A stretch of 64,000 nt of DNA from IOR16 sp963521065 (GCA_963521065.1 CAUQTI010000001.1:220831-284830); one strand, 5' to 3'; positions 50,479 through 59,583 are shown, counted from the first letter of the stretch. Program-made: numbers and translations. The notes: generated by a model from the sequence alone, not told the origin.

Positions 50479-51645
50479 ATGTCACGCAGAGGAGAGAATA
50501 TTTATAAACGAAAGGATGGGCGTTGGGAAGGGAGAATTCCTAAGGCTGGCGGGAAATATCAGTATTTTTATGCAAAAACGTATAAAGAAGTAAAAGAGAA
50601 AATAAAGCGCTTTCACGAAGACAAGGAAATTTTTGAGAAGAAAAAGCTTTCTGAAAAACCACCGGAATTATTTAATGAATGGCTTGAAGGGAGCCTTTCT
50701 CGGCAAATAAAACCATCCACATATGAAAGCTATTATAACTGTATGCATAACTATGTATTCCCTTTTTTTCAGAGAGAAAGCACGAAGGAAATTACAGTTG
50801 ACAGTGTAAAAGAGTTTGTAAAAACGATAAGGCTAGATGCTGGCATTGCAGAAACCTCAAAGCGGAAAGTGTTGACTATTTTTAAAATTGCGTTAAAGGA
50901 AATTCTTAAGAATTCATCCATACGGCAGGAGGTTCTTAATCTTGTTACGCTTCCCAAAACAGAGGAAAAAGAAGTGCAGATTTTTACATTGAAGGAACAG
51001 CAACTCATTGAACAGATTGCAATGCGGTGTAAAGATAAACGGGCAATTGGGATTGTTGTCTGTTTTAACACCGGTATACGCCTTGGTGAACTCTGTGGTT
51101 TGAAATGGAGTGATATTGATTTGGAAGCAGGAACGATTTCTATTAAAAGAACCGTTTCGCGAGTGAAAACGTTCCACACAGAAGGATGTAAAACAACGTT
51201 ATCTATCGGGACACCAAAGAGCAGAAAGTCAGTTAGAAAAATACCGATTCCCGATTTTTTATTGAAACGAATAAACGAAAACAAGGCAAATTGTAAAAAT
51301 GAAAATCATTATATTTTTTCAGGGAAAGAGGTTCCGATTGATCCGCGTTCCTATCAGAAATTATTTAAAAAAATCTTATCAGAGGCGGGTTTGGAAGAGC
51401 GCAAGTTTCATGCAATTCGTCACACCTTTGCCACAAGAGCGCTGGAATTGCATGTGGATATAAAAACACTCAGCGAGATATTAGGGCATTCCAGCGTTTC
51501 CATCACACTTAATATCTATGCACATTCTCTTATGGAGCATAAGAAAGCTGCCATTGATAAATTCAATAGAATTTATATAAAGAACGCGGGCAGTATTCCT
51601 TTTGCCGTCAATTCCGCCGTCCGGCTTGCATCAAATCTTAGCTAA
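50479..51645 (+). CDS. Tyrosine-type site-specific recombinase/integrase
   Basis: 388 residues. N-terminal AP2-like arm-binding domain (about 1-45: GENIYKRKDGRWEGRIPK), SAM-like core-binding domain (about 65-165) and a catalytic domain with Arg in TGIRLGELCGLKWSDI (about 197), H-x-x-R in AIRHTFATRALE (about 312), and LGHSSVSITLNIYAH with the nucleophilic Tyr (about 349). This is Tn916-Int-like architecture. ATG 50479 follows AAAGGAG; the frame opens earlier, in the leader. No excisionase or other element genes accompany it. Confidence 0.92.
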   Translation: MSRRGENIYKRKDGRWEGRIPKAGGKYQYFYAKTYKEVKEKIKRFHEDKEIFEKKKLSEKPPELFNEWLEGSLSRQIKPSTYESYYNCMHNYVFPFFQRESTKEITVDSVKEFVKTIRLDAGIAETSKRKVLTIFKIALKEILKNSSIRQEVLNLVTLPKTEEKEVQIFTLKEQQLIEQIAMRCKDKRAIGIVVCFNTGIRLGELCGLKWSDIDLEAGTISIKRTVSRVKTFHTEGCKTTLSIGTPKSRKSVRKIPIPDFLLKRINENKANCKNENHYIFSGKEVPIDPRSYQKLFKKILSEAGLEERKFHAIRHTFATRALELHVDIKTLSEILGHSSVSITLNIYAHSLMEHKKAAIDKFNRIYIKNAGSIPFAVNSAVRLASNLS

Positions 51646-51669
51646 TTACAGGAATACAATTAGCTTGGG

Positions 51670-51690
51670 CGCAGTATGAGGTATACTGCG
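51670..51690 (+). repeat. Right 21-bp inverted repeat (IRR)
   Basis: Arms CGCAGTAT and ATACTGCG around GAGGT, the exact inverse of the left repeat; it lies 24 bases after the recombinase stop and 182 bases before the chemoreceptor start. Confidence 0.9.
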
Positions 51691-51871
51691 GTTTCATAGA
51701 AAATAATCTACAGTATTTTGTAATTGATAGAATTCCCGTAAGGATATCATTTTATTCTTGTATTCAGGTAAGGTCAAAACAATCATTTGTAAAAGTTTGA
51801 TAAAAACAGAACGTGTTTTATAAAAGAAAATAAAAGATTGGCTGAAAAGAAACCGTATGGAGGGAAGCAAA

Positions 51872-54013
51872 GTGAAAAGAAATGAAAGAAAAGAGCAGGC
51901 TGGTAAGAGAATTTTAAAAAAGGGGAAAACTGAGGATGCCGAAACCCGCTCAGAAAATCTTCCCATTGTTCGAAGATTAGGATTTAAACTTTCAATTTTT
52001 GTTACGGCAGGCATTTTAGTGGTGAGTGTCTTTGCAGTCGCTTTTATGTCTGCAAGCATGGGACGTGTTGTCAATAGCATCAATACGGAGCGCAGCCAGC
52101 AGGCGCTGAACAATATGCAATCTATAATAGAGGATGAAGAAATAGATTCTAAGAAAGCAGCCGCAGGCATTGCAAAAAATGCAGATGTAATCCTCGCTGT
52201 GAGCAATAAAAATTCCAGCCAGCTAAAAGCAGCGGTACTTCAAGCGATTGAAGAGTCAGAGCTTGATGTAGACTTTGTAACGGTAACGGATACGCAGGGC
52301 GTTGTCATAGCGCGTACACATAGCGATAAAACAGGAGATTCTATCATAAATCAAAAAAATATTTCATTGGCCTTAAAGGGAGAAACGACAACACATATTG
52401 ATTTGGGCACAGAAATTAAACTAAGCATGCGTACCGGTACACCTATAAAAAATGCAGAGGGGCAAATTATAGGGGTGATTTCGACGGGCTATTCGTGGAT
52501 TGACACAGAATTTGTAGATAAGCTGAAAGAGATAACCGGAAATGAATTTACTATTTTTATAGGAGATGAACGTGTCAATACAACCATTTTAAATAGTGGC
52601 GAACGTGTGATTGGAACAAAGATTGACCAAGATATTGCGCAAGCTGTTTTAGAAGAAGGGAAAGAATATTTCGGAGAAGGAGACATTCTGGGGGTTCCCT
52701 TTGCAACTGCATATAAGCCGATTGTGGACTCGGAAGGAGAACGGATAGGGGTATATTTTGCCGGAGTATCGTTGGAAGCCACAAATCGTGCAATTCGCAC
52801 TGCCATTGGGGTATCCGCACTGGTTGTGCTGCTGCTGCTTCTATTAACGGTATTCGTCTTGGTTTTACTGGTTCAAAGGATGATTGCTCACCCTCTTTCA
52901 AAGATGGCACAAACTGCGGCGGCATTGGCTCGCGGTGATTTAAATATTGAGTTGGAATACCATTCAGATGATGAATTGGGTATTTTAGCAGAAGCACTTC
53001 GTTCCACGATTCAAGTTTTAAAAAGTTATATAAATGACATCTCAGACAAGTTGGGCAGGATGTCTGCGGGCGATATGCGAGTGCAAATGGAGTTAGAATA
53101 TATAGGGGACTTTTATGCCATCCGCAGTGCAATAGAGAAAATTGTTTTTGATTTGAACCAAACACTTCGCTTGATACATACTTCGGCGGAACAGGTAAAT
53201 ACGGGAGCAGAACAGGTCTCGGCAGCGGCACAGGCACTCGCGTCCGGTGCAACGGAGCAGGCGGCTACAATTGAAGAACTAAATGCAGCTGTTTCTGGGG
53301 TAACGCAGCAGGCAGAGCGTAACGCAGCCAGCGTGGAGCAAGCAGCAGATTATGTGGCACAAGCTGGTTCCAGATTAGACGAGGGGAATACGCACATGGA
53401 GAAACTGAATCAAGCCATGCGGAAAATCAGTGAATCCTTTGACCGGATCTCAAGCGTAACAAAGCTGATTGAAGACATTGCATTTCAGACAAATATTCTG
53501 GCGCTCAATGCAGCGGTAGAATCAGCGCGTGCAGGTGCTGCAGGAAAAGGCTTCGCTGTGGTCGCGGATGAAGTGAGGAATTTGGCAGCAAAGTCAGCAG
53601 AAGCAGCAAAACAAACGACAGAGTTAATCCTAGATACTGTGAAGTCGGTTGCCGAAGGGGAAAAATTGGCACAAGAGACCGTTCTCATTCTTGAAGAGGT
53701 CGCTGTGAAGTCAGAAAGGGTTGCCGATGCGACTCGTGAGATTGAAAGTGCTTCTGCGACACAGGTTATTTCGGTAGGTCAAATTAATGAAGGCTTGTCG
53801 CAAGTATCCTCAGTCATACAGACAAATGCGGCCAGCGCAGAAGAAAGCTCTGCCTCCAGTGAGGAGTTGGCGGCACAGGCACAAACTTTGCGCGAAGAAA
53901 TAAGAAAATTTCAATTGAAAGAGCACAAAGAAGCCGGGTACGCAAGCGCAGGGAGCCGTGAAGGCGAAACGGAATTGATGTCTTCCGTTCCGGCATCCGC
54001 CTTGAAATACTGA
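51872..54013 (+). CDS. Methyl-accepting chemotaxis protein with Cache sensor
   Basis: 713 residues: membrane helix about 36-61, extracellular Cache-type sensor (about 70-305, with VVIARTHSDKTGDSI), second helix about 313-338, HAMP, and a long cytoplasmic signalling coiled coil with tip FQTNILALNAAVESARAG (about 538). GTG 51872 is chosen because GGAGGG lies 7 bases upstream; the in-frame ATG at 51857 is part of that site. It stands immediately downstream of the recombinase segment. No flagellar or che genes are in the window. Confidence 0.9.
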   Translation: MKRNERKEQAGKRILKKGKTEDAETRSENLPIVRRLGFKLSIFVTAGILVVSVFAVAFMSASMGRVVNSINTERSQQALNNMQSIIEDEEIDSKKAAAGIAKNADVILAVSNKNSSQLKAAVLQAIEESELDVDFVTVTDTQGVVIARTHSDKTGDSIINQKNISLALKGETTTHIDLGTEIKLSMRTGTPIKNAEGQIIGVISTGYSWIDTEFVDKLKEITGNEFTIFIGDERVNTTILNSGERVIGTKIDQDIAQAVLEEGKEYFGEGDILGVPFATAYKPIVDSEGERIGVYFAGVSLEATNRAIRTAIGVSALVVLLLLLLTVFVLVLLVQRMIAHPLSKMAQTAAALARGDLNIELEYHSDDELGILAEALRSTIQVLKSYINDISDKLGRMSAGDMRVQMELEYIGDFYAIRSAIEKIVFDLNQTLRLIHTSAEQVNTGAEQVSAAAQALASGATEQAATIEELNAAVSGVTQQAERNAASVEQAADYVAQAGSRLDEGNTHMEKLNQAMRKISESFDRISSVTKLIEDIAFQTNILALNAAVESARAGAAGKGFAVVADEVRNLAAKSAEAAKQTTELILDTVKSVAEGEKLAQETVLILEEVAVKSERVADATREIESASATQVISVGQINEGLSQVSSVIQTNAASAEESSASSEELAAQAQTLREEIRKFQLKEHKEAGYASAGSREGETELMSSVPASALKY

Positions 54014-54028
54014 GAAAGGGGAAATCCT

Positions 54029-54661
54029 ATGCTTGCTGTATTTGATGGCAGAGAAAGAATAAAAGGGGTTTTAGAATTACTTTCTAAGTCTCTTCCGTAC
54101 GATCAAATTGAGCATATGTCAAATGTAGGGATTTTAATGCACCAATTCATGGGGAAAATATGCTCAGAACAATTGGGAGAGAGTTGTTCTGAGCACTGTG
54201 GGTTATTTCGATGTGCTGCTTTTTACCATGATATCGGGAAGATACGGATTCCAAGTGAAATTTTGACAAAGCCGGGAGCGCTCACGGAACGAGAATTAGA
54301 GATTATACGCGGTCATACACTATATGCATTAGAATTATTTCAAAGAGTACAGATTCAAGTGTTTTCAGGCAAGCCGTGTTATCTGCTTTCTCTTTGCAGA
54401 GATGCTGCTGTTTATCATCACGAATATTGGAATGGTAAAGGATATCCTTTTGGGATAAAAGAAAGAGAAATTCCTCTGATTGCAAGAGCAACGGCAATTT
54501 GTGATGCTTATGACGCAATGACAAGTGACCGTTCTTACCGCAGCGCACATTCTCATACCTATGCTTGCGGTGAACTTGAAAAAAATGCAGGCACACAGTT
54601 TGATCCGGAATTAACCAAAATATTTTTAAAATTTGAAGCAGCCTTCGGCGAAAAATGCTGA
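54029..54661 (+). CDS. HD-GYP domain phosphodiesterase
   Basis: 210 residues. HD at FYHDIGKIRIP (about 68), then the GYP part with HHEYWNGKGYPFGIKEREIPL (canonical DGxGYP is NGKGYP here) and ICDAYDAMTSDRSYR. Such proteins hydrolyse cyclic dinucleotides, chiefly c-di-GMP. The gene starts 15 bases after the chemoreceptor, so both are probably one transcript linking sensing to second-messenger turnover. Confidence 0.85.
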   Translation: MLAVFDGRERIKGVLELLSKSLPYDQIEHMSNVGILMHQFMGKICSEQLGESCSEHCGLFRCAAFYHDIGKIRIPSEILTKPGALTERELEIIRGHTLYALELFQRVQIQVFSGKPCYLLSLCRDAAVYHHEYWNGKGYPFGIKEREIPLIARATAICDAYDAMTSDRSYRSAHSHTYACGELEKNAGTQFDPELTKIFLKFEAAFGEKC

Positions 54662-54694
54662 CTTGCTAATTATATAAGTATTTTATTTTTATTC

Positions 54695-54723
54695 TTGACA
54701 GATAAAACGAAATATAATATGCT
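54695..54723 (+). promoter_or_regulatory. Promoter of the methyltransferase-ABC operon
   Basis: TTGACA (54695-54700), 17 bases, TATGCT (54718-54723). Its -10 end and start site are covered by the 38-bp palindrome at 54722. Confidence 0.65.
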
Positions 54724-54759
54724 GAATATAACAGTGTTACATAACACTGTTATATTCAG
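54722..54759. promoter_or_regulatory. 38-bp perfect palindrome overlapping the promoter (operator 1)
   Basis: Two 18-base arms (CTGAATATAACAGTGTTA and its exact complement) around CA. It overlaps the promoter start region, so a dimeric repressor site is likely. The two-base centre is too short for an ordinary RNA hairpin loop. Confidence 0.7.
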
Positions 54760-54870
54760 GTATAAAATGATTAGGGAATTGAGATCGTCAGGGGGAAGCA
54801 AGAGCGAAAATCTCAAGTTGAGACAAGTTAAAAATAAAGTTTAAGGAATGGGGTTTTAGACCTCAAAAAA

Positions 54871-54908
54871 TTTCATCTTTTGTTAGATATATCTAACAAA
54901 AGATGAAA
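54871..54908. promoter_or_regulatory. Second 38-bp perfect palindrome (operator 2 or attenuator)
   Basis: Two 19-base arms (TTTCATCTTTTGTTAGATA and its exact complement), no spacer, ending 26 bases before the methyltransferase ATG. The core TTAGATATATCTAA looks like a TetR/MarR-type operator. A T5 run (54914-54918) downstream would also allow a terminator-like function. Confidence 0.65.
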
Positions 54909-54934
54909 GATACGTTTTTGTGAAAGGAAGAGAT

Positions 54935-55738
54935 ATGGAGCATGGACTAAGAGGAGTACCGGAAACATTACTGATTCCGCTATGGGCAAGAGCGATGGAG
55001 ACAAAAAGAAGCCAGCCTATTATTTATGATGAAAAAGCAATTGAGATGTCAGAAAAAATCGACTATGATTTCTCGAAATTTGACGGTTCATGGCTGACAC
55101 AGGTAGGTGTCGCCGTTAGAACGGAGATATTAGACCGCGAAGTCAAGAATTTCATTTGCAAGTATCCGGAAGCGTTAATCATTAACATCGGGTGCGGATT
55201 GGACACGAGATATTTAAGAGTCGATAACGGGAGAATTCTTTGGTACGATTTAGATCTTCCGGAAGCGATTTCGATTCGTAAAGTTTTTTTTCAAGAGAAT
55301 GAACGCTATAAGATGATTGCAAAATCTGTATTTGATGATTTCTGGATGGAGGCAATTCTTGAAAAGGCAGAGAAGCGCCCGGTACTGTTGGTGGCCGAAG
55401 GTGTACTTATGTATTTTGAGGAGAATGAAATGATTGAGCTGATGGGGCGATTGGTTACACGATTTCCAAAAGCACATATGCTGTTTGAAATGTTTCCTCG
55501 ACTTTTAGTAAAGGCTAGCGGTAAGCATGAAACGCTTAAAAAAACAGATGCAAGAGTAAAGTGGGGGCTTAAGAACGGGCAGGATATAGAATTTTTACAT
55601 CCTGGCATTTGTTTTGTAGAAGAATGGAATTTGTTTGATTCGCACAGAGAACGGTGGAGATGGATGGGTGTTCTCGCTTCCATTCCAGCCGTTAAGAACA
55701 ATTTTAACGATCGCATTGTACACATTTTTTTTCGTTGA
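54935..55738 (+). CDS. Class I SAM-dependent methyltransferase (leucine carboxyl methyltransferase-like)
   Basis: 267 residues of the LCMT/TcmP-like family: ARAMETKRSQPIIYDEKA, TEILDREVKNFI, the SAM loop INIGCGLDTRY (about 91-101), YDLDLPEAISIRK and LLVAEGVLMYF (about 155-165). ATG 54935 follows GAAAGGAAGAGAT. It lies just before a heterodimeric ABC exporter, suggesting that it modifies the exported small molecule; substrate unknown. Confidence 0.82.
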   Translation: MEHGLRGVPETLLIPLWARAMETKRSQPIIYDEKAIEMSEKIDYDFSKFDGSWLTQVGVAVRTEILDREVKNFICKYPEALIINIGCGLDTRYLRVDNGRILWYDLDLPEAISIRKVFFQENERYKMIAKSVFDDFWMEAILEKAEKRPVLLVAEGVLMYFEENEMIELMGRLVTRFPKAHMLFEMFPRLLVKASGKHETLKKTDARVKWGLKNGQDIEFLHPGICFVEEWNLFDSHRERWRWMGVLASIPAVKNNFNDRIVHIFFR

Positions 55739-55826
55739 GAAGAGCATTCAGTGAAAGCGAGAGAAAAGCGCCAATCGGTCATTTAATAGAAGGCAGCAAA
55801 AAAGAAATATAGGAGGAAAAAGCAGT

Positions 55827-57635
55827 ATGCCAACGAAAAAAAATACATTTATTTTAAAGCGATTTGTACCTTATATGGGCAATAAGAAAATACTTTTGCC
55901 AATCGCGTTAGTCTTATCAGGGCTTTCTGCGGCATTAAATATTGTACCGTTTGTATTGGTGTGGTACATAACACGCATCTTATTGACTGCACCGCAGGAA
56001 GTTCAAATTTCTGATATTCAGGTTTACGCATGGATTGCATTTGCAAGTGCTGCAGGGAGCATTTTAATTTATTTTTTGTCGCTCTTAAGCTCACATTTAG
56101 CGGCCTTTCGCGTTGAGGTAGGGATGCAGAAGGTCGGCATGGAAAAAATCATCTCAATGCCGCTTGGTTTTTTTGATAAGCACGCAAGCGGAAAAATGCG
56201 AAAAATCGTAAATGATGGAGCTGGAACAACACATACTTTTTTAGCGCATCAACTGCCGGATATGGCTGGCAGTGTCGTATCACCGATTATTTTAATGCTC
56301 TTAATTTTTACAGTTGACTGGAAGATGGGACTGGTATCTTTAGTTCCAATTATATTAGGCTTTATTACAATGAGCTTTATGATGAGTGCGGAAGGGAAAG
56401 AATTTCAAAAACAATACTATGATTCACTGGAAGAGATGAGCGCAGAATCTGTTGAATACATCCGGGGAATACCGGTTGTAAAAACGTTTGGACAGACAAT
56501 CTTTTCCTTCAAACGATTTTACGACAGCATCATAAAATACAAAGAAATGGTGTTGGCATATACACTTTTATGGCGCAGGCCGATGTCTTTTTACAGTGCA
56601 GTCATGCAATCGGCCGCATTCTTGCTGATTCCGATGGCAATTTTCTTAATGGAAAACGGAGATAATATCCCACTTGTGCTTGCAAATTTTATTTTTTATA
56701 TTTTGATTTCACCGATTTTTACAATGCTTTTGATGAAGTCCATGCATTTCCAGCAGAATACGCTCATTGCAGAGCAAGCCATTGATCGTCTGGATCAACT
56801 GCTTGATTACCCCGATATGAAACAGGCAGAAGAAGTCAAAGCGAGCAAGGGAAATCGCCTCGAATTTAAGGAGGTCGTATTTTCTTATGAAGGAAGCGAG
56901 CAACGCGTCTTGGATAACGTAAGCTTCGAATTAAAAGAAGGGGAAACAGTCGCACTGGTAGGTGCATCCGGAGGCGGAAAAACAACCATTGCGAGGCTTG
57001 CCGCTAGATTTTGGGATGCGGATGAAGGAGAAATTCTTATCGGTGGTGTCAATGTAAAAGAAATCCCTAAAAAAGAGTTAATGGAAAAGATTTCTTTTGT
57101 TTTTCAAACGACAAAACTGTTTAAGGGCTCACTGCGAGAAAACATTATTTTTGGAAAAGAAAAGGTCACAGAAGAGGAAATAAACCGGGCCATTCGTTTT
57201 TCACAGTCAAGAGAAATTATAAACAACCTTCCAGATGGACTTGATACGATAATCGGCTCCAAAGGAACGTATCTTTCCGGAGGAGAACAGCAGCGGATTG
57301 CACTGGCGAGAGCCTTTGTAAAGGATGCTCCGATTGTACTTTTAGATGAAGCGACTGCTTTTGCAGATCCGGAAAATGAACATTTGATTCAGCAAGCACT
57401 GAAAGAACTCAGCAGAGGAAAGACAACGCTTATGATTGCACACAGGCTCACCAGTGTACAAAATGTCGATAAAATTATTGTGATTGAGGGCGGAAAAATT
57501 GCAGAATCCGGGACCCATCAGGAACTCTTAAATAAAGGCGGACTGTATAAGACGATGTGGGAAGAATACCAAAAATCTGTTGCATGGAAGCTGGTCACAA
57601 AAGAGAGAAAGAGCAAAGGAGGTCAAAATGCTTAA
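55827..57635 (+). CDS. ABC transporter, fused membrane-ATPase half 1 (IrtA-like exporter fold)
   Basis: 602 residues: six-helix membrane domain (about 15-310) and an ATPase with Walker A GASGGGKTT (about 379), signature LSGGEQQR and Walker B IVLLDEATAF. The D-loop reads AFADPENE, where the canonical ASLD is degenerate, typical of an asymmetric heterodimer. Ribosome site AGGAGG. It overlaps the second half by 8 bases. Confidence 0.9.
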   Translation: MPTKKNTFILKRFVPYMGNKKILLPIALVLSGLSAALNIVPFVLVWYITRILLTAPQEVQISDIQVYAWIAFASAAGSILIYFLSLLSSHLAAFRVEVGMQKVGMEKIISMPLGFFDKHASGKMRKIVNDGAGTTHTFLAHQLPDMAGSVVSPIILMLLIFTVDWKMGLVSLVPIILGFITMSFMMSAEGKEFQKQYYDSLEEMSAESVEYIRGIPVVKTFGQTIFSFKRFYDSIIKYKEMVLAYTLLWRRPMSFYSAVMQSAAFLLIPMAIFLMENGDNIPLVLANFIFYILISPIFTMLLMKSMHFQQNTLIAEQAIDRLDQLLDYPDMKQAEEVKASKGNRLEFKEVVFSYEGSEQRVLDNVSFELKEGETVALVGASGGGKTTIARLAARFWDADEGEILIGGVNVKEIPKKELMEKISFVFQTTKLFKGSLRENIIFGKEKVTEEEINRAIRFSQSREIINNLPDGLDTIIGSKGTYLSGGEQQRIALARAFVKDAPIVLLDEATAFADPENEHLIQQALKELSRGKTTLMIAHRLTSVQNVDKIIVIEGGKIAESGTHQELLNKGGLYKTMWEEYQKSVAWKLVTKERKSKGGQNA

Positions 57636-59358
57636 GTATTTTCAAAATAGATATGCCATGTCCGAAAAGGGCGCTAAGGACTTGAGCCGTTCAATTCTTT
57701 GGACTATTTTAATGGATATTAGCTTTATGGCACCAGTGATCCTCAGCTTCAAGTTTTTAGACGAGTACATGAACCGGATTTTGGGCGCATCAAATCAACC
57801 GCAAAGCGGAATTCTTTACTATGTGATTATGGCACTCGCGCTGTTTTTCGTCATGTTTATCATTGGATATTTTCAATATGATTCCGCGTATACGAAAATT
57901 TATGAGGAAAGTGCAAGAAGAAGAATCAGCCTCGCCGAGACGCTTCGAAAATTACCATTATCCTTCTTTGGGAAAAAAGATATTGCAGACTTAAGTGCGA
58001 CCATTATGGACGATGCGACACAAATTGAAATGCTCTTTTCCCATTCCGTTCCACAGATCTATGCGGCAGTTATCACTGTTGTTGTGATGGGGCTTATGAT
58101 GTTTCTGTACAACTGGCAGTTGTCCTTGGCCGTGTTCTGGGTAGTTCCGGTTGCGATTCTCATTTTCTGCTTGTCGAGAAAGTTTCAAAAGACCATGCAC
58201 ATGGATATGTATTATGAAAAAAGGGACATCTCAGATAAAATACAAGAGGGTCTGGATTCCGTGTATGAAATAAAGTCTTATAACAGGGAGGCTGCTTTTT
58301 CAGATTCTTTGGGGGAAATGTTAGATCATTATGAAAAGAGTTTAATCAGGGGTGAATTGATTGCAGGTGCTCTTATTAACTTGTCCCATGTTTTTCTGAA
58401 ATTAGGTCTGCCGAGTGTGATGCTGGTAGGCGCATATTTGCTGTCAGCTGGAACTATAAATATTTTTACCTACCTTGTTTTCCTTGTCGTCACGGCCCGT
58501 ATCTATAATCCGATTATGGAGACAATGAATAATTTTGCCCTCCTTATCTTCCTGAATGTTCGCATTAACAGAATGAAGGAGATGGATGAAATGCCAAGAC
58601 AAGAGGGAAAAACGGAATTTCGTCCGAAGAATTATGATATCGAATTTAAAGACGTTGATTTTTCCTATCAGGGAGCTGTCCAGACCTTAAAAAATGTAAG
58701 CTTTATCGCCAAGCAGGGGGATGTAACGGCATTGGTTGGACCTTCCGGAGGCGGAAAGAGTACGATCGCAAAATTATCCGCCCGGTTTTGGGATATTGAA
58801 AAAGGAAAGATTACGCTAGGAGGAGAGGATGTTTCTCGCATTGATCCGGAGACCTTATTGAATTGCTATTCCATTGTTTTTCAAGATGTCACATTATTTA
58901 ATTCCAGCATTATGGAGAATATACGGCTGGGGAGAAAAGATGCAACCGATGCGGAGGTCATCAGTGCAGCACGGCTGGCGCAGTGTGAGGAATTTGTTCA
59001 GAAGCTGCCGCAGAAGTATGATACGCGAATCGGTGAAAATGGAGAGCGCTTATCCGGCGGAGAACGGCAGCGGATCTCCATTGCAAGAGCGATATTGAAG
59101 GATGCGCCAATCATTCTATTGGATGAAGCGACTGCGTCTCTTGATGTAGAAAATGAAAGCAAAATACAGCGCGCGTTGAGTGAGCTTGTAAAAAATAAAA
59201 CCGTTCTGATTATAGCACATCGCATGAGAACCGTATCCGGTGCGGATAAAATTGTAGTAGTAAAAGACGGTACGATTGCGGAGATGGGTACACCGCAGAC
59301 GCTGAGAGAAAAAGGAGGGATTTTCTCCTCTCTCTTGATAAAACAAGAGCAGAAATAG
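57628..59358 (+). CDS. ABC transporter, fused membrane-ATPase half 2 (IrtB-like)
   Basis: 576 residues: membrane domain (about 20-305), Walker A GPSGGGKST (about 371), LSGGERQR, IILLDEATASLDVENES. ATG 57628 follows AAAGGAGGTC; the longer frame runs into half 1. Together the halves form an exporter-fold heterodimer of the IrtAB-like kind, which in different bacteria exports drugs or imports siderophores. The direction here cannot be told. Confidence 0.9.
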   Translation: MLKYFQNRYAMSEKGAKDLSRSILWTILMDISFMAPVILSFKFLDEYMNRILGASNQPQSGILYYVIMALALFFVMFIIGYFQYDSAYTKIYEESARRRISLAETLRKLPLSFFGKKDIADLSATIMDDATQIEMLFSHSVPQIYAAVITVVVMGLMMFLYNWQLSLAVFWVVPVAILIFCLSRKFQKTMHMDMYYEKRDISDKIQEGLDSVYEIKSYNREAAFSDSLGEMLDHYEKSLIRGELIAGALINLSHVFLKLGLPSVMLVGAYLLSAGTINIFTYLVFLVVTARIYNPIMETMNNFALLIFLNVRINRMKEMDEMPRQEGKTEFRPKNYDIEFKDVDFSYQGAVQTLKNVSFIAKQGDVTALVGPSGGGKSTIAKLSARFWDIEKGKITLGGEDVSRIDPETLLNCYSIVFQDVTLFNSSIMENIRLGRKDATDAEVISAARLAQCEEFVQKLPQKYDTRIGENGERLSGGERQRISIARAILKDAPIILLDEATASLDVENESKIQRALSELVKNKTVLIIAHRMRTVSGADKIVVVKDGTIAEMGTPQTLREKGGIFSSLLIKQEQK

Positions 59359-59375
59359 AAGAAAAGGGAAAAGGA

Positions 59376-59420
59376 GACCGCGGCGCGTCAACAAAAGAGA
59401 GCTGCGGTTTTTCTTTTTTT
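59376..59420 (+). terminator. Terminator of the methyltransferase-ABC operon
   Basis: GACCGCGGC and GCTGCGGT arms with one bulge, followed by TTTTTCTTTTTTT. Confidence 0.75.
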
Positions 59421-59583
59421 TGAAAGATTTTTAAATAAAAAAGAGCTACTATTTGTCCATGTTTTTGCATGACTTTACAGTTTTCACTTGTGAAATACCA
59501 CCTCAAGGAAATTCTCAAAGTAAGAATTTGTCAACAAATATGATGATTTCGGTAGACAATATAGAGAGAACCTTTAAATTGTA
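59421..59583. other. Upstream region of the BusR-like gene with candidate operator half-sites
   Basis: No gene. It contains GCTACTATTTGTCC near 59446 and TTTGTCAACAAATA near 59527, both related to the TATTTGACAAATA dyad at the transporter promoter (60415-60427). These may be autoregulatory sites. Confidence 0.4.

Larger units (their letters stand above)
50247..51690 (+). mobile_element. 1.44-kb tyrosine-recombinase segment bounded by inverted core-type repeats
   Basis: The segment contains one gene (a tyrosine recombinase) and is bounded by perfect 21-bp inverted repeats. No target-site duplication is obvious (outside left AAACAA, outside right GTTTCA). Inverted orientation of the asymmetric centre predicts inversion, not excision, if the repeats are crossover sites. 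Interpretations: minimal mobile element or Hin-like self-encoded switch. Confidence 0.65.
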
